Assembly: GCA_016710685.1 (NCBI GenBank)
Contig: JADJVC010000034.1
Span: forward strand, 310,001 to 374,000
DNA from: Flavobacteriales bacterium
Lineage (GTDB): Bacteria > Bacteroidota > Bacteroidia > Flavobacteriales_F > PHOS-HE28
Direction of reading: 5' to 3'
Length of the DNA stretch: 64,000 nt
Below, in pieces: positions 15,856-24,902 of this stretch. The stretch's first letter is position 1. Each line of letters begins with the position of its first letter. The translations under genes were made by a program, and so were the position numbers. The notes under the pieces are model-generated. The model did not search any database, had not been told where the DNA came from, and was given only the letters and a program-made list of their open reading frames with translations.

Positions 15856-18342
15856 CTACTCCCCGCCATCATCCCCGCCACTGGTCCCTGGTGTGGTCCT
15901 TTCCGTAGGGCCGGTACTTTTCTTGCGGAATAATTGTGTGTCCTGCTTCCCGAACTTCCATGAGGCATTGATGCGGAACTCGCGTCCGCCACGGTTGCTG
16001 AAACCTTCTTGCTCGAAAGATGGTGTTTGATAGTAGGATCCCCAACCGCGCGAATCGAAAATGTTGTTCGCACTTGCGGTAAGGGTAAAGCGTTTGCTGA
16101 ACTGCTTGCGCAGCGAGATGTCCATTGAGTACCGCTCGAGGGTGTGGCCTTGCGGAATGATGCGTGGACCGTCGTAATCTGAATTCACCTGCAGCGTGAA
16201 GTCCTTCGGAAATTTCTGGGAGATATTCACCTTCCCATCGAAATTCATGCCTGTGTTGGTGTAGTCCGTACCGTCTTGCGAAAGCCCGATCTGCACCCAC
16301 TGCACGTTGCCGTTCAGGGTGGCTTCGGATCCCTTCCACAAGGTGAGTTTTATCGTGTTCTCCCAGCCAAAGCCTTGGTTCTGTTTGCCATTCACGTAGG
16401 TGGTCACGAGCACATTGGGGTCGCTTACCAACGGTGCGGTGTAGCTGGTGATCACGTCCGTGGTGAAGCGTCCGTACACGGAGGAAAGCCAATTGCCTTC
16501 ATCGCCCAGCGGCAGCAGGTGGTTCACTTCCAGGATGGTGCTGAGCTCGGGCCGCAACGCCGGGTTGCCGATGCGGTAACTCCGCGCATCGGTGCTCATG
16601 ATGAAGGGCATGATCTGGTAGAAGTTCGGCCGGTTCACCTTGCGCGAAACGTTCACCTGCAATTCGCGTTGCAGGTCGCCTTCGGGCGCGTCCCACTTCC
16701 GGCTCAGGTAAACGGCAGGGAACAGGATGCGTCCGATGTCCTTCAGTCCGTCCGGGTAGCTGTAGCCCAAGTCGATGTTTTTGTCGGTACGCTTCGCGTC
16801 CATCCTGTTCTGTTCCACGCGAAGGCCGCTCTGCATGCTCCAGCGTGCGTTAAGCTTCATGCCCCAGTTCACGTAGGCCGCGTTCACCCAGGTGCCGATG
16901 TTGAAGGCATTGCTCAGCGCGGTATCGCGAACGGCACCAGCCAGCGTGTCGTTGCCGAAGGTGACGTCCATGTTCGAGTTGCTCTGCTCGTAGTCGGCCT
17001 TGAACCCCCATTCCAGTTTGCGGTTGTCGGCGTACGGGTCGGTAACATCCAGCTGCCAAGTCCATTCTTGGTCGTCGCCTTTGGAATCGCGGTTTTGGAA
17101 ACTGTTGCCCGGCAAAATGCCGTCTCCGCCTTGGTTGAACTGCTCGGTGCGGGCGGGGCTGGTGCGGTCTCCCAAGTTGAAGGTGAGGTCGGTGGTCCAC
17201 TCCTTGCCGGGTTTGGTGGTGGTGCGTTTGAATCCAGCCCGTGAGGTGAGGTTGGTATAGCGCCCGTCATTCGTGTTGTGCTGTGTGCCGCTGCCGGTCA
17301 CATTGTTTGCAGCGTCGGTGCTGACATAGGTCTGGTACTCATCGCTGGCGCGCGTGCCGATGTTGACGCTTTGCGAAAGACTCAGGGTATTGCGGTTGCT
17401 CAACTGGTAATCCCAGCCTAAGCGCGCGTTCTGCCGCAAATGGTCGCGGCTGCCGGTTTCGTCTTGGCGAAAATAGCCCGTGGGTAGCCCGTCAGCGAGG
17501 TCGGTGCGGTAGTTGTAGCTCTTGGCGGGCGGTGCGCCGTGCCCGAAGCCGAGGCTGAGGTTGAAGGCGCTCTTTCCTTGGCGCACCATCAAGTTGCCGT
17601 TGGCGTTGTAGCGCTCGTTGGATCCAATGCCGGCCTGGATCTGGCCGCTGTAGCCGGGCTTGGTATTCTTCTTCAGCACTACGTTGACAATGCCGCCAGT
17701 GGAACTTGCATCAAAGGTCACTCCGGGATTGGTGATCACCTCCACGCGTTCAATGTCGCCGGCAGGGATCTGGTCCAGGCTCATGGTGGTGGGCCTGCCG
17801 TCAATGAACACCTTGGGGCTTTTCCCGCGCATCTCCACGTTGCCGTCCGCATCCACGCTCAGGCCGGGGATGTTCTTCATCACGTCCGTGGCATCGCCCC
17901 CGGCTACGCTGATGTCCTTTTCCACGTTGTACACCCGGCGGTCCACTTGCAAAACTTGCGTGGCGCGTTCCTTGGAGATCTCCGCGGCCTTAAGCACCAC
18001 GGCATCAGTCTCAATACGCAGGTTTCCGAGGTCAAGCTCCGGCATGTCACGGCTAAGTGTAAAGTCCTTTTCCAACGTGGTGTAGCCCATGCCCGCGATC
18101 TTCAGGTGCAGCGTGCGCAGCGGTAGCTTGGGAATGTCGAACTCTCCGTTTTCCTGCACCAATGCGCCACCTACCACGCTATCGCCGAGCATTACGCTGG
18201 CCGTGGCGAAGGCAACTGGTTTTTTATCGGCATCAAGCACGCGGCCATACGCACGACCCGCGGCCATTCCGCCGGGACCCCGTTGTGCGAAGGACAAAGC
18301 AGGAATCAAGAGGAAGATCAAGAAGAAAAGTCGTGTCGCCAT
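15856..18342 (-). CDS. outer-membrane beta-barrel TonB-dependent receptor-like protein
   Basis: An 828-residue outer-membrane protein. The ATG chosen gives MATRLFFLIFLLIPALSFAQ as signal peptide; the longer frame begins with TTG. Order of domains: a carboxypeptidase-regulatory-like domain (about 30-115), a plug (about 125-230: VYNVEKDISVAGGDATDVMKNIPGL in two parts, VFIDGRP, IERVEVITNPG, GGIVNVVLKK), then a large beta-barrel of the OMP_b-brl_3 type ending KFGKQDTQLFRKKSTGP and a Gly/Asp-rich tail. Such proteins lack a clear TonB box, and their ligands are generally unknown. It is convergent with the heme operon and not obviously part of it. A TACCTTTG box lies 9 nt before the start codon. Confidence 0.85.
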   Translation of the reverse strand: MATRLFFLIFLLIPALSFAQRGPGGMAAGRAYGRVLDADKKPVAFATASVMLGDSVVGGALVQENGEFDIPKLPLRTLHLKIAGMGYTTLEKDFTLSRDMPELDLGNLRIETDAVVLKAAEISKERATQVLQVDRRVYNVEKDISVAGGDATDVMKNIPGLSVDADGNVEMRGKSPKVFIDGRPTTMSLDQIPAGDIERVEVITNPGVTFDASSTGGIVNVVLKKNTKPGYSGQIQAGIGSNERYNANGNLMVRQGKSAFNLSLGFGHGAPPAKSYNYRTDLADGLPTGYFRQDETGSRDHLRQNARLGWDYQLSNRNTLSLSQSVNIGTRASDEYQTYVSTDAANNVTGSGTQHNTNDGRYTNLTSRAGFKRTTTKPGKEWTTDLTFNLGDRTSPARTEQFNQGGDGILPGNSFQNRDSKGDDQEWTWQLDVTDPYADNRKLEWGFKADYEQSNSNMDVTFGNDTLAGAVRDTALSNAFNIGTWVNAAYVNWGMKLNARWSMQSGLRVEQNRMDAKRTDKNIDLGYSYPDGLKDIGRILFPAVYLSRKWDAPEGDLQRELQVNVSRKVNRPNFYQIMPFIMSTDARSYRIGNPALRPELSTILEVNHLLPLGDEGNWLSSVYGRFTTDVITSYTAPLVSDPNVLVTTYVNGKQNQGFGWENTIKLTLWKGSEATLNGNVQWVQIGLSQDGTDYTNTGMNFDGKVNISQKFPKDFTLQVNSDYDGPRIIPQGHTLERYSMDISLRKQFSKRFTLTASANNIFDSRGWGSYYQTPSFEQEGFSNRGGREFRINASWKFGKQDTQLFRKKSTGPTERTTPGTSGGDDGGE

Positions 18343-18351
18343 GGAAGGGTG

Positions 18352-18359
18352 CAAAGGTA
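18352..18359 (-). promoter_or_regulatory. -7 promoter box TACCTTTG, 9 nt before the start codon
   Basis: The minus strand carries a perfect match to the Bacteroidota -7 consensus TAnnTTTG, with only 9 nt before the ATG at 18342. Transcription would start within a few nt of the start codon. No convincing -33 TTG element was found. Confidence 0.5.
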
Positions 18360-18395
18360 CCGGGATGGGAGGGGGTGGAATCAGAAGAAATGAAA

Positions 18396-18456
18396 AATGG
18401 AGAATGTAGAATTCAGATCGTAGAACGACCGAAATGCCCCACGCTCACGCGAGCGT
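18396..18456. repeat. AATGTAGAATT-type repeat and small hairpin
   Basis: 18396-18414 has the word series AATGGAGAATGTAGAATTC, the same family as 62513-62548. At 18441-18456, ACGCTC and GAGCGT form a perfect 6-bp inverted repeat with a 4-nt loop, similar to GC-rich hairpins at 24283 and 31953. The gap 18360-18469 shows nothing else. Confidence 0.5.
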
Positions 18457-18473
18457 CGATACTCGTTTGCAGC

Positions 18474-18508
18474 AAAAAGAAAAGCCCCCCGATCGCTCAG
18501 GGGGCTTT
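18474..18508 (-). terminator. intrinsic terminator of the RRM gene
   Basis: On the minus strand, AAAGCCCCC pairs with GGGGGCTTT across a short loop (GAGCGATC region), followed by CTTTTC and TTTTT. It lies 21 nt after the stop of the RNA-binding protein gene. Confidence 0.85.
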
Positions 18509-18529
18509 CAAACGAAGAAGGTTCTGTTC

Positions 18530-18961
18530 TTAGTACTCGTCGCGACGGTATCCGCCACGATCTCCACGGTCTCCGCCGCGATCGCCGCCACGGTCACCAC
18601 CACGATCGTTGCCACCGCGGTATCCACCACGGTCACCACCGCCGCTGCCGCCACGGTATCCACCGCCGCCGCCGCCGTTTCCGCCGCGGTATCCGCCACG
18701 GTCGCCAGCACCGCCTTCGGTGCGGGGACGAGCCTCGTTCACAACGAGGTCACGGCCATGGAACGACTTGCCGTTGGTGCCTTCGATGCCGGCACGTCCG
18801 CCTTCGTCGTCGGCCATTTCCACGAAACCGAAGCCGCGGCTACGGTTGGTGGCCTTGTCCATAATGATCTTGGCCGAGGTCACTTCGCCGAAAGCTGCAA
18901 AAAGCTCTTGGAGGTCCTGGTCTTGTACGGAGTACGCAATGTTGGCGACGTAAATGTTCAT
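18530..18961 (-). CDS. RNA-binding protein: RRM domain with RGG-rich tail
   Basis: A 143-residue cytoplasmic RNA-binding protein. Residues 1-80 form one RRM: RNP2 is IYVANI near the N-terminus and RNP1 is RGFGFVEM near residue 43. Residues 84-143 are almost only G, R, D and Y in repeated GGYRGG and DRGG units. This architecture resembles the cyanobacterial and Bacteroidota RbpA/RbpB-type proteins and eukaryotic glycine-rich RNA-binding proteins. These are often cold-induced and may act as RNA chaperones; that role is inferred here. It is a monocistronic unit with its own terminator, and has a 200-nt upstream gap in which I see no known riboregulator. Confidence 0.92.
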   Translation of the reverse strand: MNIYVANIAYSVQDQDLQELFAAFGEVTSAKIIMDKATNRSRGFGFVEMADDEGGRAGIEGTNGKSFHGRDLVVNEARPRTEGGAGDRGGYRGGNGGGGGGYRGGSGGGDRGGYRGGNDRGGDRGGDRGGDRGDRGGYRRDEY

Positions 18962-19139
18962 GAGGTCTACTACTGAGTGAGTGTTTTGAGGTTATTGCCT
19001 TGCGTCCTGAAGTTCTCGCCAAAGAACCCTTCGGGCCAAAGCGGGGCGAAATTAGCAGGAAACCACGATCTGTCAAGCATTTCCAAAAATTTTCTGGAAG
19101 GCACGGCATTCGTCAGGAACTGCGCTTTTCCACCCATCG

Positions 19140-19147
19140 TACCTTTG
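19140..19147 (+). promoter_or_regulatory. -7 promoter box TACCTTTG of the desaturase gene
   Basis: A perfect TAnnTTTG match lies 25 nt upstream of the desaturase ATG. The rest of the 211-nt gap between the divergent RRM and desaturase genes holds no other recognisable element. Confidence 0.5.
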
Positions 19148-19172
19148 CACGCCTTTTTCCGGCAGCCCTTAT

Positions 19173-20246
19173 ATGACCCCTACCACCTTCGCCAAGACCC
19201 CGCCCGTGTTTTTTCAACGTTTACGCGAGGTTACTGAGGCTTACTTCAACGAGAACAACCTGCGCAAGACCGGCGACGGTCGTTTGTACTGGAAGACCGC
19301 CATCCTGCTCACCACGCTGGTGGGACTGTATGTGCTGCTGGTCTTCTTCACGCCGGCTTCCATCTGGGTGTCGCTGGCGCTGTGTGCGGTACTGGGCTTG
19401 GTGGTGGCCAGCGTGGGTTTCAACGTGATGCACGATGGCGCCCATGGCAGTTACAGCCGCCGCAAGTGGGTAAATGAAATGATGGGCCATTCCCTGAACC
19501 TGTTGGGCGGCAGCGTCCATTTCTGGAAGCTGAAGCACAATGTGAACCACCACACCTTCACCAACGTGGAAGGCATGGACGACGACATTGACATTAAGCC
19601 TTGGGTGCGTGTGCATGAGGGCCAGCCCAAGTACTGGTTCCACCGCTTCCAACACATCTACGGGCTATTGCTCTATGGGTTGACTTATTTGTTCTGGATC
19701 TCATACAACGACCTGAAGAAGTACTTCACCGGAAAGATCGCGGACAACACTTACATGAAGCCGATGGACCTGAAGGAGCACATTATCTTCTGGGTCACCA
19801 AGGTGTTCTATGTCTCGGCATTTCTGGTGGTGCCGATGATTTTCGCCGGGGTGGTTCCAACTTTAGTGGGCTACGGAGTGATGGTGTTCGTAACGGGCGT
19901 GTTCATTGCGGTGGTGTTCCAGTTGGCGCACGTGGTGGAGCATGCTGAGTTTGTGAACCCCGAGGTGGACGGCAACAACATCGAGAGCGAATGGGCCATC
20001 CACCAAGTGGCCACCACGGCCAACTTCGCTACGCGCAACAAAATGTGGAACTGGCTCTTCGGTGGATTGAATTTCCAAGTGGAGCACCACCTCTTTCCCA
20101 AGATCAGCCATGTGCATTACCCGGAATTGAACAAGCGGCTGAAGCAGGTCTGTGCCGAGTTCAACATCAAGTACCGCGAATTTCCCACATTGCGCAGCGC
20201 GCTGTGGTCGCACTTGATGTACCTGCGGCAGGTTGGCGTAGCGTGA
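19173..20246 (+). CDS. membrane fatty acid desaturase
   Basis: A 357-residue di-iron membrane desaturase. The three histidine boxes are present and correctly spaced: HDGAHG (HxxxH), NVNHHTF (HxxHH) and QVEHHLF (HxxHH with the preceding Gln typical of front-end and acyl-lipid desaturases). Two hydrophobic hairpins lie around residues 48-90 and 190-240. It would insert a double bond into acyl chains of lipids or acyl-CoA, using O2 and an electron donor not encoded here. It stands alone with its own -7 box and ends 28 nt before a convergent gene. Regiospecificity cannot be judged from sequence. Confidence 0.92.
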   Translation: MTPTTFAKTPPVFFQRLREVTEAYFNENNLRKTGDGRLYWKTAILLTTLVGLYVLLVFFTPASIWVSLALCAVLGLVVASVGFNVMHDGAHGSYSRRKWVNEMMGHSLNLLGGSVHFWKLKHNVNHHTFTNVEGMDDDIDIKPWVRVHEGQPKYWFHRFQHIYGLLLYGLTYLFWISYNDLKKYFTGKIADNTYMKPMDLKEHIIFWVTKVFYVSAFLVVPMIFAGVVPTLVGYGVMVFVTGVFIAVVFQLAHVVEHAEFVNPEVDGNNIESEWAIHQVATTANFATRNKMWNWLFGGLNFQVEHHLFPKISHVHYPELNKRLKQVCAEFNIKYREFPTLRSALWSHLMYLRQVGVA

Positions 20247-20274
20247 GCGCCTCTCCGTGGGCAGGGGGCAAGCT

Positions 20275-22368
20275 TTAATGTTCCAACCTGAAGGCTGAAA
20301 ATTCGCCTGATGCCATGGTGGCGACCAGCACGTAAGTGCCCGGTGCCAGTTCGGCGGGCAGTTGGACGCGGTGCAAAGTCCCTGTTCCTTGGAACGGCCC
20401 GACTTTGAGGAGTGTCCTGCCCAATGGGTCTATCACTTTGACCATCACGGGGCTGCCCGAAAGAGTGTGGAACGCCACCCCGTTAGTAAAAGGGTTGGGA
20501 AAAGGGGCTTCGATGGCGCCGGTGACCGGTTCTGACACTGCCATGGGCAAGCATGAGCCGGAACCGGGCAGGTTTGCATCCATCCAGGCCCAGCGAGCGT
20601 CCATGAAATCTTTCAACTCCTGCACCTCGCCAGCGTATGTGGCTGGTACGGGCACCGGGTTGGCCCAAACGGGTACGCCCAAAATGGGCCACACGGTGAA
20701 GTTCCGTTGCTGTGCCCCGTCCAAAATGTTGGCGACGGAATCGCAATATGCGGCGACATAGGCGGGTGAAAGTACGTTGTCCCGCAGTTCGTTCCACCGG
20801 CAACGCACCGCCTCGGTGAACAAGCTGTCCTGCAACAAGCGGGGCCACCAAAAAGGGATCTGTGCGCTTTGCTCAGGGCACACGTCGCCGAAAGCATAGG
20901 CCCAGCCGAAGGTGCTGTCGGCGTAGCAAAAACTGGCGTTGCCCCAGGCGATGTCGTAATCCCATGCGGGGCCGTCGTGCAACTTTCCGCCATTGCTGTA
21001 CTTGTCTTTGTAGAGGTAGCTGCTGAGCCGGTAGCCGTCCACGTTGCGGCTTAGTTCATTGATCAGGAACATGTCCACGAATGAGGCCTCGTCAGCATAA
21101 GCGCGCCATCCGGAATTAGGGTCCGTGAAGCCGGGTCCGGCCAAGGCTGTCTCGAAGCTGTCCACGTAAGCCTGGATGTAGGCTTTCTGCTCCGGCACCA
21201 AGTCTTCGGGTTTGGGGTAGCGGTATTCGAGATAGGTCTGCTGCCCATCGGAGCTCACCACCGGCGCATACGGGGACACGAAGCCGTTGTCGAGTCCATC
21301 GAACCAATCCACGCGCAGGATGTATCCGCCGGTAAGGTCATCACCGACGATCTCGTCGGGGTCCAGCTTAGCGATGTTCACGCGGTCGCCATCACGTTTG
21401 ATCTCCTCTACCAGCGCGTATACACCCATGTATTCACCGTTCACCACAACTTCCACATTGCGCTGGCGTGGAGCGTAGTTGCCCATTGCGCGGGCCAGGT
21501 GAAAGGTGAGCGTATTGTTCATTAACGACTTGTCAAAGTAATTGGCCAAAAGGACCCAGTCACTTTCCTCAGGCATGCCGAGGATGGGTGCGTCGAGGTC
21601 TTCGCCAAAGGCATCCCGCAGTTCCACGCTGAACGATTTTTTAGGTGAGAGGTAGTTGGAAGTGTTGCCACGAATGCGGATGCCGATGGTTCCGTTGAAA
21701 TCGTTGAACGGGTCGTCAGGATGGTTCAGGTTTCCCACGCCGTTGTCAACGATGCCCAAGGCCGCAGTGATCTTCTGGTCCTCCGGGATGATTTCGCCGT
21801 TGGTATTGATCACCACGATGGGAAGGTTGGAGGACGTGAAGCTGAACGGGATCGCGGGTTCGTCTCCGAAAGTGATTGCCCAAGCGATCACCGATCCACT
21901 GTTAACGCCGGGAACGCTGTCCACCACCTGCAGGAGCCATTGCCCGTTGCCGTCCTGTCCATCGTTGATTATGCCCAGTTCCTCTTGCGGCTTGTACGTT
22001 CCGGAAAAAGGCGGAATGCCTTGGGTAATGAGCTGCGGCGAATCCTGCCGGAAGCACGTGTTGGAATACTGTTGGTTCGGTCCACCTTGTGCGGCTGCAA
22101 GTAGCACCGTTGTACCGTCAGGTGCCACAAGGGAGATCTTCAATTCGCCGATCCATTCATGGAAAATAGTGAAGCAAACCTGTTCCAACCCGAAGTCGGT
22201 GCTGTTGAGCGGTTCCGCAAGTCCCGTAACATCCAACGGTATTTCCAGCGGTTCGCCATTATCCGGAATTACCGCGCCGGTGCCGTTGTAAGTCTGCGCC
22301 GATACGGATCCGACAAGACAAAGACCGACCAGGGTGACAAGGCGCAAGCCACGATGAGAAAACAGCAT
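20275..22368 (-). CDS. CotH kinase-family protein with P-type domain and T9SS sorting domain
   Basis: A 697-residue secreted protein. The start gives the signal peptide MLFSHRGLRLVTLVGLCLVG ending at SVSAQ; the longer frame upstream has no signal. Residues ~30-160 look like a proprotein-convertase P domain (IPLDV, HEWIGELKISLVAPDGT, GNGQWLLQVVDS). Residues ~170-580 are a CotH-like atypical kinase domain (GIRIRGNTS, PKKSFSVELRD, DWVLLANYFDKSLMNNTL, MGVYALVEEIKRDGDRV, WDYDIAWGN). The last ~85 residues are a T9SS type A sorting domain (PFPNPF, VKVIDPLGR, GTYVLVATM). CotH domains can phosphorylate secreted proteins; activity here is unproven. A TACCTTTG box is 14 nt upstream of the ATG. Confidence 0.9.
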   Translation of the reverse strand: MLFSHRGLRLVTLVGLCLVGSVSAQTYNGTGAVIPDNGEPLEIPLDVTGLAEPLNSTDFGLEQVCFTIFHEWIGELKISLVAPDGTTVLLAAAQGGPNQQYSNTCFRQDSPQLITQGIPPFSGTYKPQEELGIINDGQDGNGQWLLQVVDSVPGVNSGSVIAWAITFGDEPAIPFSFTSSNLPIVVINTNGEIIPEDQKITAALGIVDNGVGNLNHPDDPFNDFNGTIGIRIRGNTSNYLSPKKSFSVELRDAFGEDLDAPILGMPEESDWVLLANYFDKSLMNNTLTFHLARAMGNYAPRQRNVEVVVNGEYMGVYALVEEIKRDGDRVNIAKLDPDEIVGDDLTGGYILRVDWFDGLDNGFVSPYAPVVSSDGQQTYLEYRYPKPEDLVPEQKAYIQAYVDSFETALAGPGFTDPNSGWRAYADEASFVDMFLINELSRNVDGYRLSSYLYKDKYSNGGKLHDGPAWDYDIAWGNASFCYADSTFGWAYAFGDVCPEQSAQIPFWWPRLLQDSLFTEAVRCRWNELRDNVLSPAYVAAYCDSVANILDGAQQRNFTVWPILGVPVWANPVPVPATYAGEVQELKDFMDARWAWMDANLPGSGSCLPMAVSEPVTGAIEAPFPNPFTNGVAFHTLSGSPVMVKVIDPLGRTLLKVGPFQGTGTLHRVQLPAELAPGTYVLVATMASGEFSAFRLEH

Positions 22369-22382
22369 TGAGATGGGTGCCG

Positions 22383-22390
22383 CAAAGGTA
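22383..22390 (-). promoter_or_regulatory. -7 promoter box TACCTTTG of the CotH gene
   Basis: A perfect TAnnTTTG match on the minus strand with 14 nt before the ATG at 22368. It supports the start that gives a signal peptide. Confidence 0.5.
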
Positions 22391-22505
22391 GCCGCTTGCA
22401 TATCCCATGGCAAGTGGACCTCTCTCGCTTGACTGCAAACAAAGTAGACCGAAGCGCGCGCGGGTGCCGGAATTCTCCGAATATCCTCCTTGCCAGCCAC
22501 TTGAA

Positions 22506-24113
22506 TTACTCCACCACCACCGGCATGTCCTTTGGGAACTTCACCGAATAAGCAAAGCCGAGCTTTTTGGTTTCCTTCGGGGCTAAGGTGAGCTTCCACG
22601 TTAGCATCCCGGTCTGGTCGTTGACGTCCGCGCCGCCTTTGTCCTCCAGCTTCACTTCCACCTCGCTACGCGGGCTCAACGGGTACTGGTCGCGCAGCTC
22701 CAATTCCACGGACACGCTTTTCGTGTTCCGCACGGTGATGTCCCAGCCTACTGAAACAGTACGTTTGCTGCCGATCACGGCCTTTTCGTTCGTGGTCTTG
22801 CGCTTCACGCGTTCCACGGTAACGCCTTTATCGCGGCCGAGGGAAATATCCAGCGTGTCGTGTGGCTGGTCCAGGTCCAAGTAGCTCTTGCCTACATACG
22901 TGCCTTCGAAGAACACGTTGGCCTCGCCTGGCAGCAGGTTCAGGTCTTCCCAGCCGGTGGTGCGGGCATACAGGAACGCGTCGCGGTCCAATTTGGGCGT
23001 GCAGTAGTGCTTGTAAGTAGCGGCTATGGTGTGGTTGTTTACGCTCACGCTGTGTGCAACACCATCGGCGGGAATGCTGAAGGGCGCGTCGATGCTGAAT
23101 TCCATTGTGGTGGCGCGCTGCAGCACGGTGTTGGGCACCATTGAAATAGCTTCCATTGAGATTTCGCTCATATCCGCCGCCTTATTCATGGCAGGTGCCG
23201 GTGCCATGGCCGCTCTGTCACGTTGGCCGCCGTAATTTTCTGTGCGGTAAGGCTGCGCCAATGTCCATGGATAAAGTTGCGGCATAACCCCGCCCAGCGT
23301 TGGGTTGCCGCTGCTGAGGGAGAGGTCCACCTTGTTCCAGTCCTCACCGGTGTTGTTCACCACTTGCGCTTTCATGGCCAGCTCGATGGGCTTTCCTGTG
23401 CCGGTTGCTCTTAGGTCATATGCAGGAATCCAAGAAGCATTGCCAACGAAATAGCCGATGGTGAATGTGGCAGCTGTTGCTGCGTCTGCTTCCACTTCAA
23501 GCACCACTTCGCTGGTTGGGCGCGGTGCAAGGCTTTGCTTCTGCTGCAATTGCTGCCGCAGTTTCGTGAGGTCCTCGTTCAAGGCATTTAGCTTTTCGGT
23601 TTGTGCCAACTGCCCGGCCTTCACGGCTTTCAGGCGTTCACGCACATAGTCGTTCACGGCTTGAAGCTGGGCAGCGGCCACGCCGCTCTGCTGCCCGGCA
23701 ATGGCGGTGTTTTTCAGCAGCAACGCTTCTTCTTGGTCCCAAACGGCCTTCGCGTTGTTCTCCGAGTTGTAGTCGTGCTCCATCGCTTTGATGCGCGTTT
23801 GCAGATCCTCCACTTCGGCCTTGTCCGGGCTTTCACTGAGGTAGTTGATGCGGTGCGCCACGGAAAGAATGCTGAAAGCTCCTTTCCCGGAAACCTGGAT
23901 GCTCTGCGGGTCCAAGCTTTGGGAAAGCCCGGTAAACACCAGCGTGCTGTTACCAGCGGCCACGGATGCCTTCGCGTTGCGCTCTACCTGTGCTCCATTA
24001 AGGAAGACCTTGGCTGCGGAAATGGTGCTGGCAACGGGCTTTTCACCTTCGGCAAAGACGGAGGAAGCGAGTAAGGCGATCAACGGAAGTACGATGAGGC
24101 GACTGGTTTTCAT
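22506..24113 (-). CDS. mucoidy inhibitor MuiA-family protein (DUF4140/DUF4139)
   Basis: A 535-residue secreted or periplasmic protein. The ATG gives MKTSRLIVLPLIALLASSVFA as signal peptide; the upstream extension is not signal-like. The N-terminal DUF4140 domain begins ISAAKVFLNGAQVERNA. A long coiled coil follows at about residues 110-195 (TRIKAMEHDY, KLNALNEDLTKLRQQLQQKQ). The C-terminal DUF4139 beta-rich domain spans about 200-535 (FTIGYFVGNASWIPAYDLRA, VVNNTGEDWNKVDLSLSSGNP, KRTVSVGWDITVRN, GMLTWKLTLAPKETKKLGFAY). The biochemical role of this family is unknown; the name comes from a phenotype in another bacterium. No partner gene is apparent. Confidence 0.9.
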   Translation of the reverse strand: MKTSRLIVLPLIALLASSVFAEGEKPVASTISAAKVFLNGAQVERNAKASVAAGNSTLVFTGLSQSLDPQSIQVSGKGAFSILSVAHRINYLSESPDKAEVEDLQTRIKAMEHDYNSENNAKAVWDQEEALLLKNTAIAGQQSGVAAAQLQAVNDYVRERLKAVKAGQLAQTEKLNALNEDLTKLRQQLQQKQSLAPRPTSEVVLEVEADAATAATFTIGYFVGNASWIPAYDLRATGTGKPIELAMKAQVVNNTGEDWNKVDLSLSSGNPTLGGVMPQLYPWTLAQPYRTENYGGQRDRAAMAPAPAMNKAADMSEISMEAISMVPNTVLQRATTMEFSIDAPFSIPADGVAHSVSVNNHTIAATYKHYCTPKLDRDAFLYARTTGWEDLNLLPGEANVFFEGTYVGKSYLDLDQPHDTLDISLGRDKGVTVERVKRKTTNEKAVIGSKRTVSVGWDITVRNTKSVSVELELRDQYPLSPRSEVEVKLEDKGGADVNDQTGMLTWKLTLAPKETKKLGFAYSVKFPKDMPVVVE

Positions 24114-24128
24114 GGGTAGGAAATTGCG

Positions 24129-24136
24129 CGAATTTA
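24129..24136 (-). promoter_or_regulatory. possible -7 box TAAATTCG of the MuiA-family gene
   Basis: One mismatch from TAnnTTTG, with 15 nt before the ATG at 24113. It supports the signal-peptide start. Confidence 0.4.
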
Positions 24137-24217
24137 ACCGCTTAGTGCGGGTGTTGATGTGGCTGTACACATATGTGCCGAGAAGGTTCGATCAGAAACT
24201 ATGTGTGATCGGCCGCC

Positions 24218-24297
24218 ATCAGCTAATGAGCTGATCGATTTCATCAAGTAATAAACCTTACCCCACTTCCCCAAAGCAGGCGCTCGCGTGTCGCGAG
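24218..24297. repeat. two small inverted repeats in a gene-poor stretch
   Basis: ATCAGCT (24218-24224) and AGCTGAT (24229-24235) form a perfect stem with an AATG loop. CTCGCG (24283-24288) and CGCGAG (24292-24297) form another with a TGT loop. The whole stretch 24114-24349 has no gene I can support. The AGCTAAT word is shared with the repeat at 56776-56815. Confidence 0.6.
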
Positions 24298-24349
24298 GGC
24301 CTACTGCTCCTCACTAAGCTCCCCACTGCACCTGCAAGTCCCCGTTCTC

Positions 24350-24861
24350 TCAGCGGCCGGGCAATTGCATGTTTCCACAGTACACTTGGTCGGCATTTAG
24401 CAGGTTGTATGCGCTGGCGAAAAACGATACCCGGCCCAGCGAATAGTCCACGCGCAGATCTACCCGCATCGGGTCCGGGTTAGCTGTTGCCAAGCCAGTT
24501 TTCGCTTGGATGCAGGTGCCCAAACGCTTGCGCCAAACGAGGTTCACTTGAGCACGCAAGCTTTTTGAAAGCCGTTGTTGCCACCAAGCAACAGCATTAT
24601 GCGTCAAATGGTCCAACACGTAAAGTGAACGGAAGTTGAACGCATTGCGGATCGGCCATAGGCGTTCCGTCCACCAACACCAAAGCCTGGACAAAGTGGC
24701 CTCCGCGGATGCGTAGGTCCGGCTGCACATCGAACGGTCCGCGCTGGCGATCGGCGTGTCGGTAACGTCATTAGTGCATTCGTATTCTGCTGGGCGAATA
24801 CAGCAAAGGGCAGAGGAAGGATCCCGAAAAGCGGAATGCGGGAAATTGGTGGCTTGGTCAT
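24350..24861 (-). pseudogene. remnant of a TonB-dependent receptor (internally deleted, frameshifted)
   Basis: Pieces of one outer-membrane receptor survive in three frames. A signal peptide (MTKPPISRIPLFGILPLPFA then VFAQQ) starts at 24861. In another frame the plug motif RGPFDVQPDLRIRGG with QALVLVDGTPMADPQ lies at about 24640-24745. A third frame then runs from a barrel strand (LTHNAVAWWQQRLSK, VNLVWRKRL) through DLRVDYSLGRVSFFASAYNLLNADQ to the closing MQLPGR. Most of the barrel, several hundred residues, is missing between plug and C-terminus. A large deletion plus frameshifts means real decay rather than sequencing error. The plug words resemble Bacteroidota receptors of the BtuB-like type; the ligand is unknown. 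Confidence 0.8.
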
Positions 24862-24902
24862 GCGCGCGACAAAGGGAGCAACGGAAAGAGCTTCCTCAGC
24901 GC

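Noticed and set aside
18530..18711. Tandem DNA repeat in the RRM gene tail
   Set aside because: The repetition follows from RGG/DRGG codons in a normal glycine-rich protein tail, not from a separate element.
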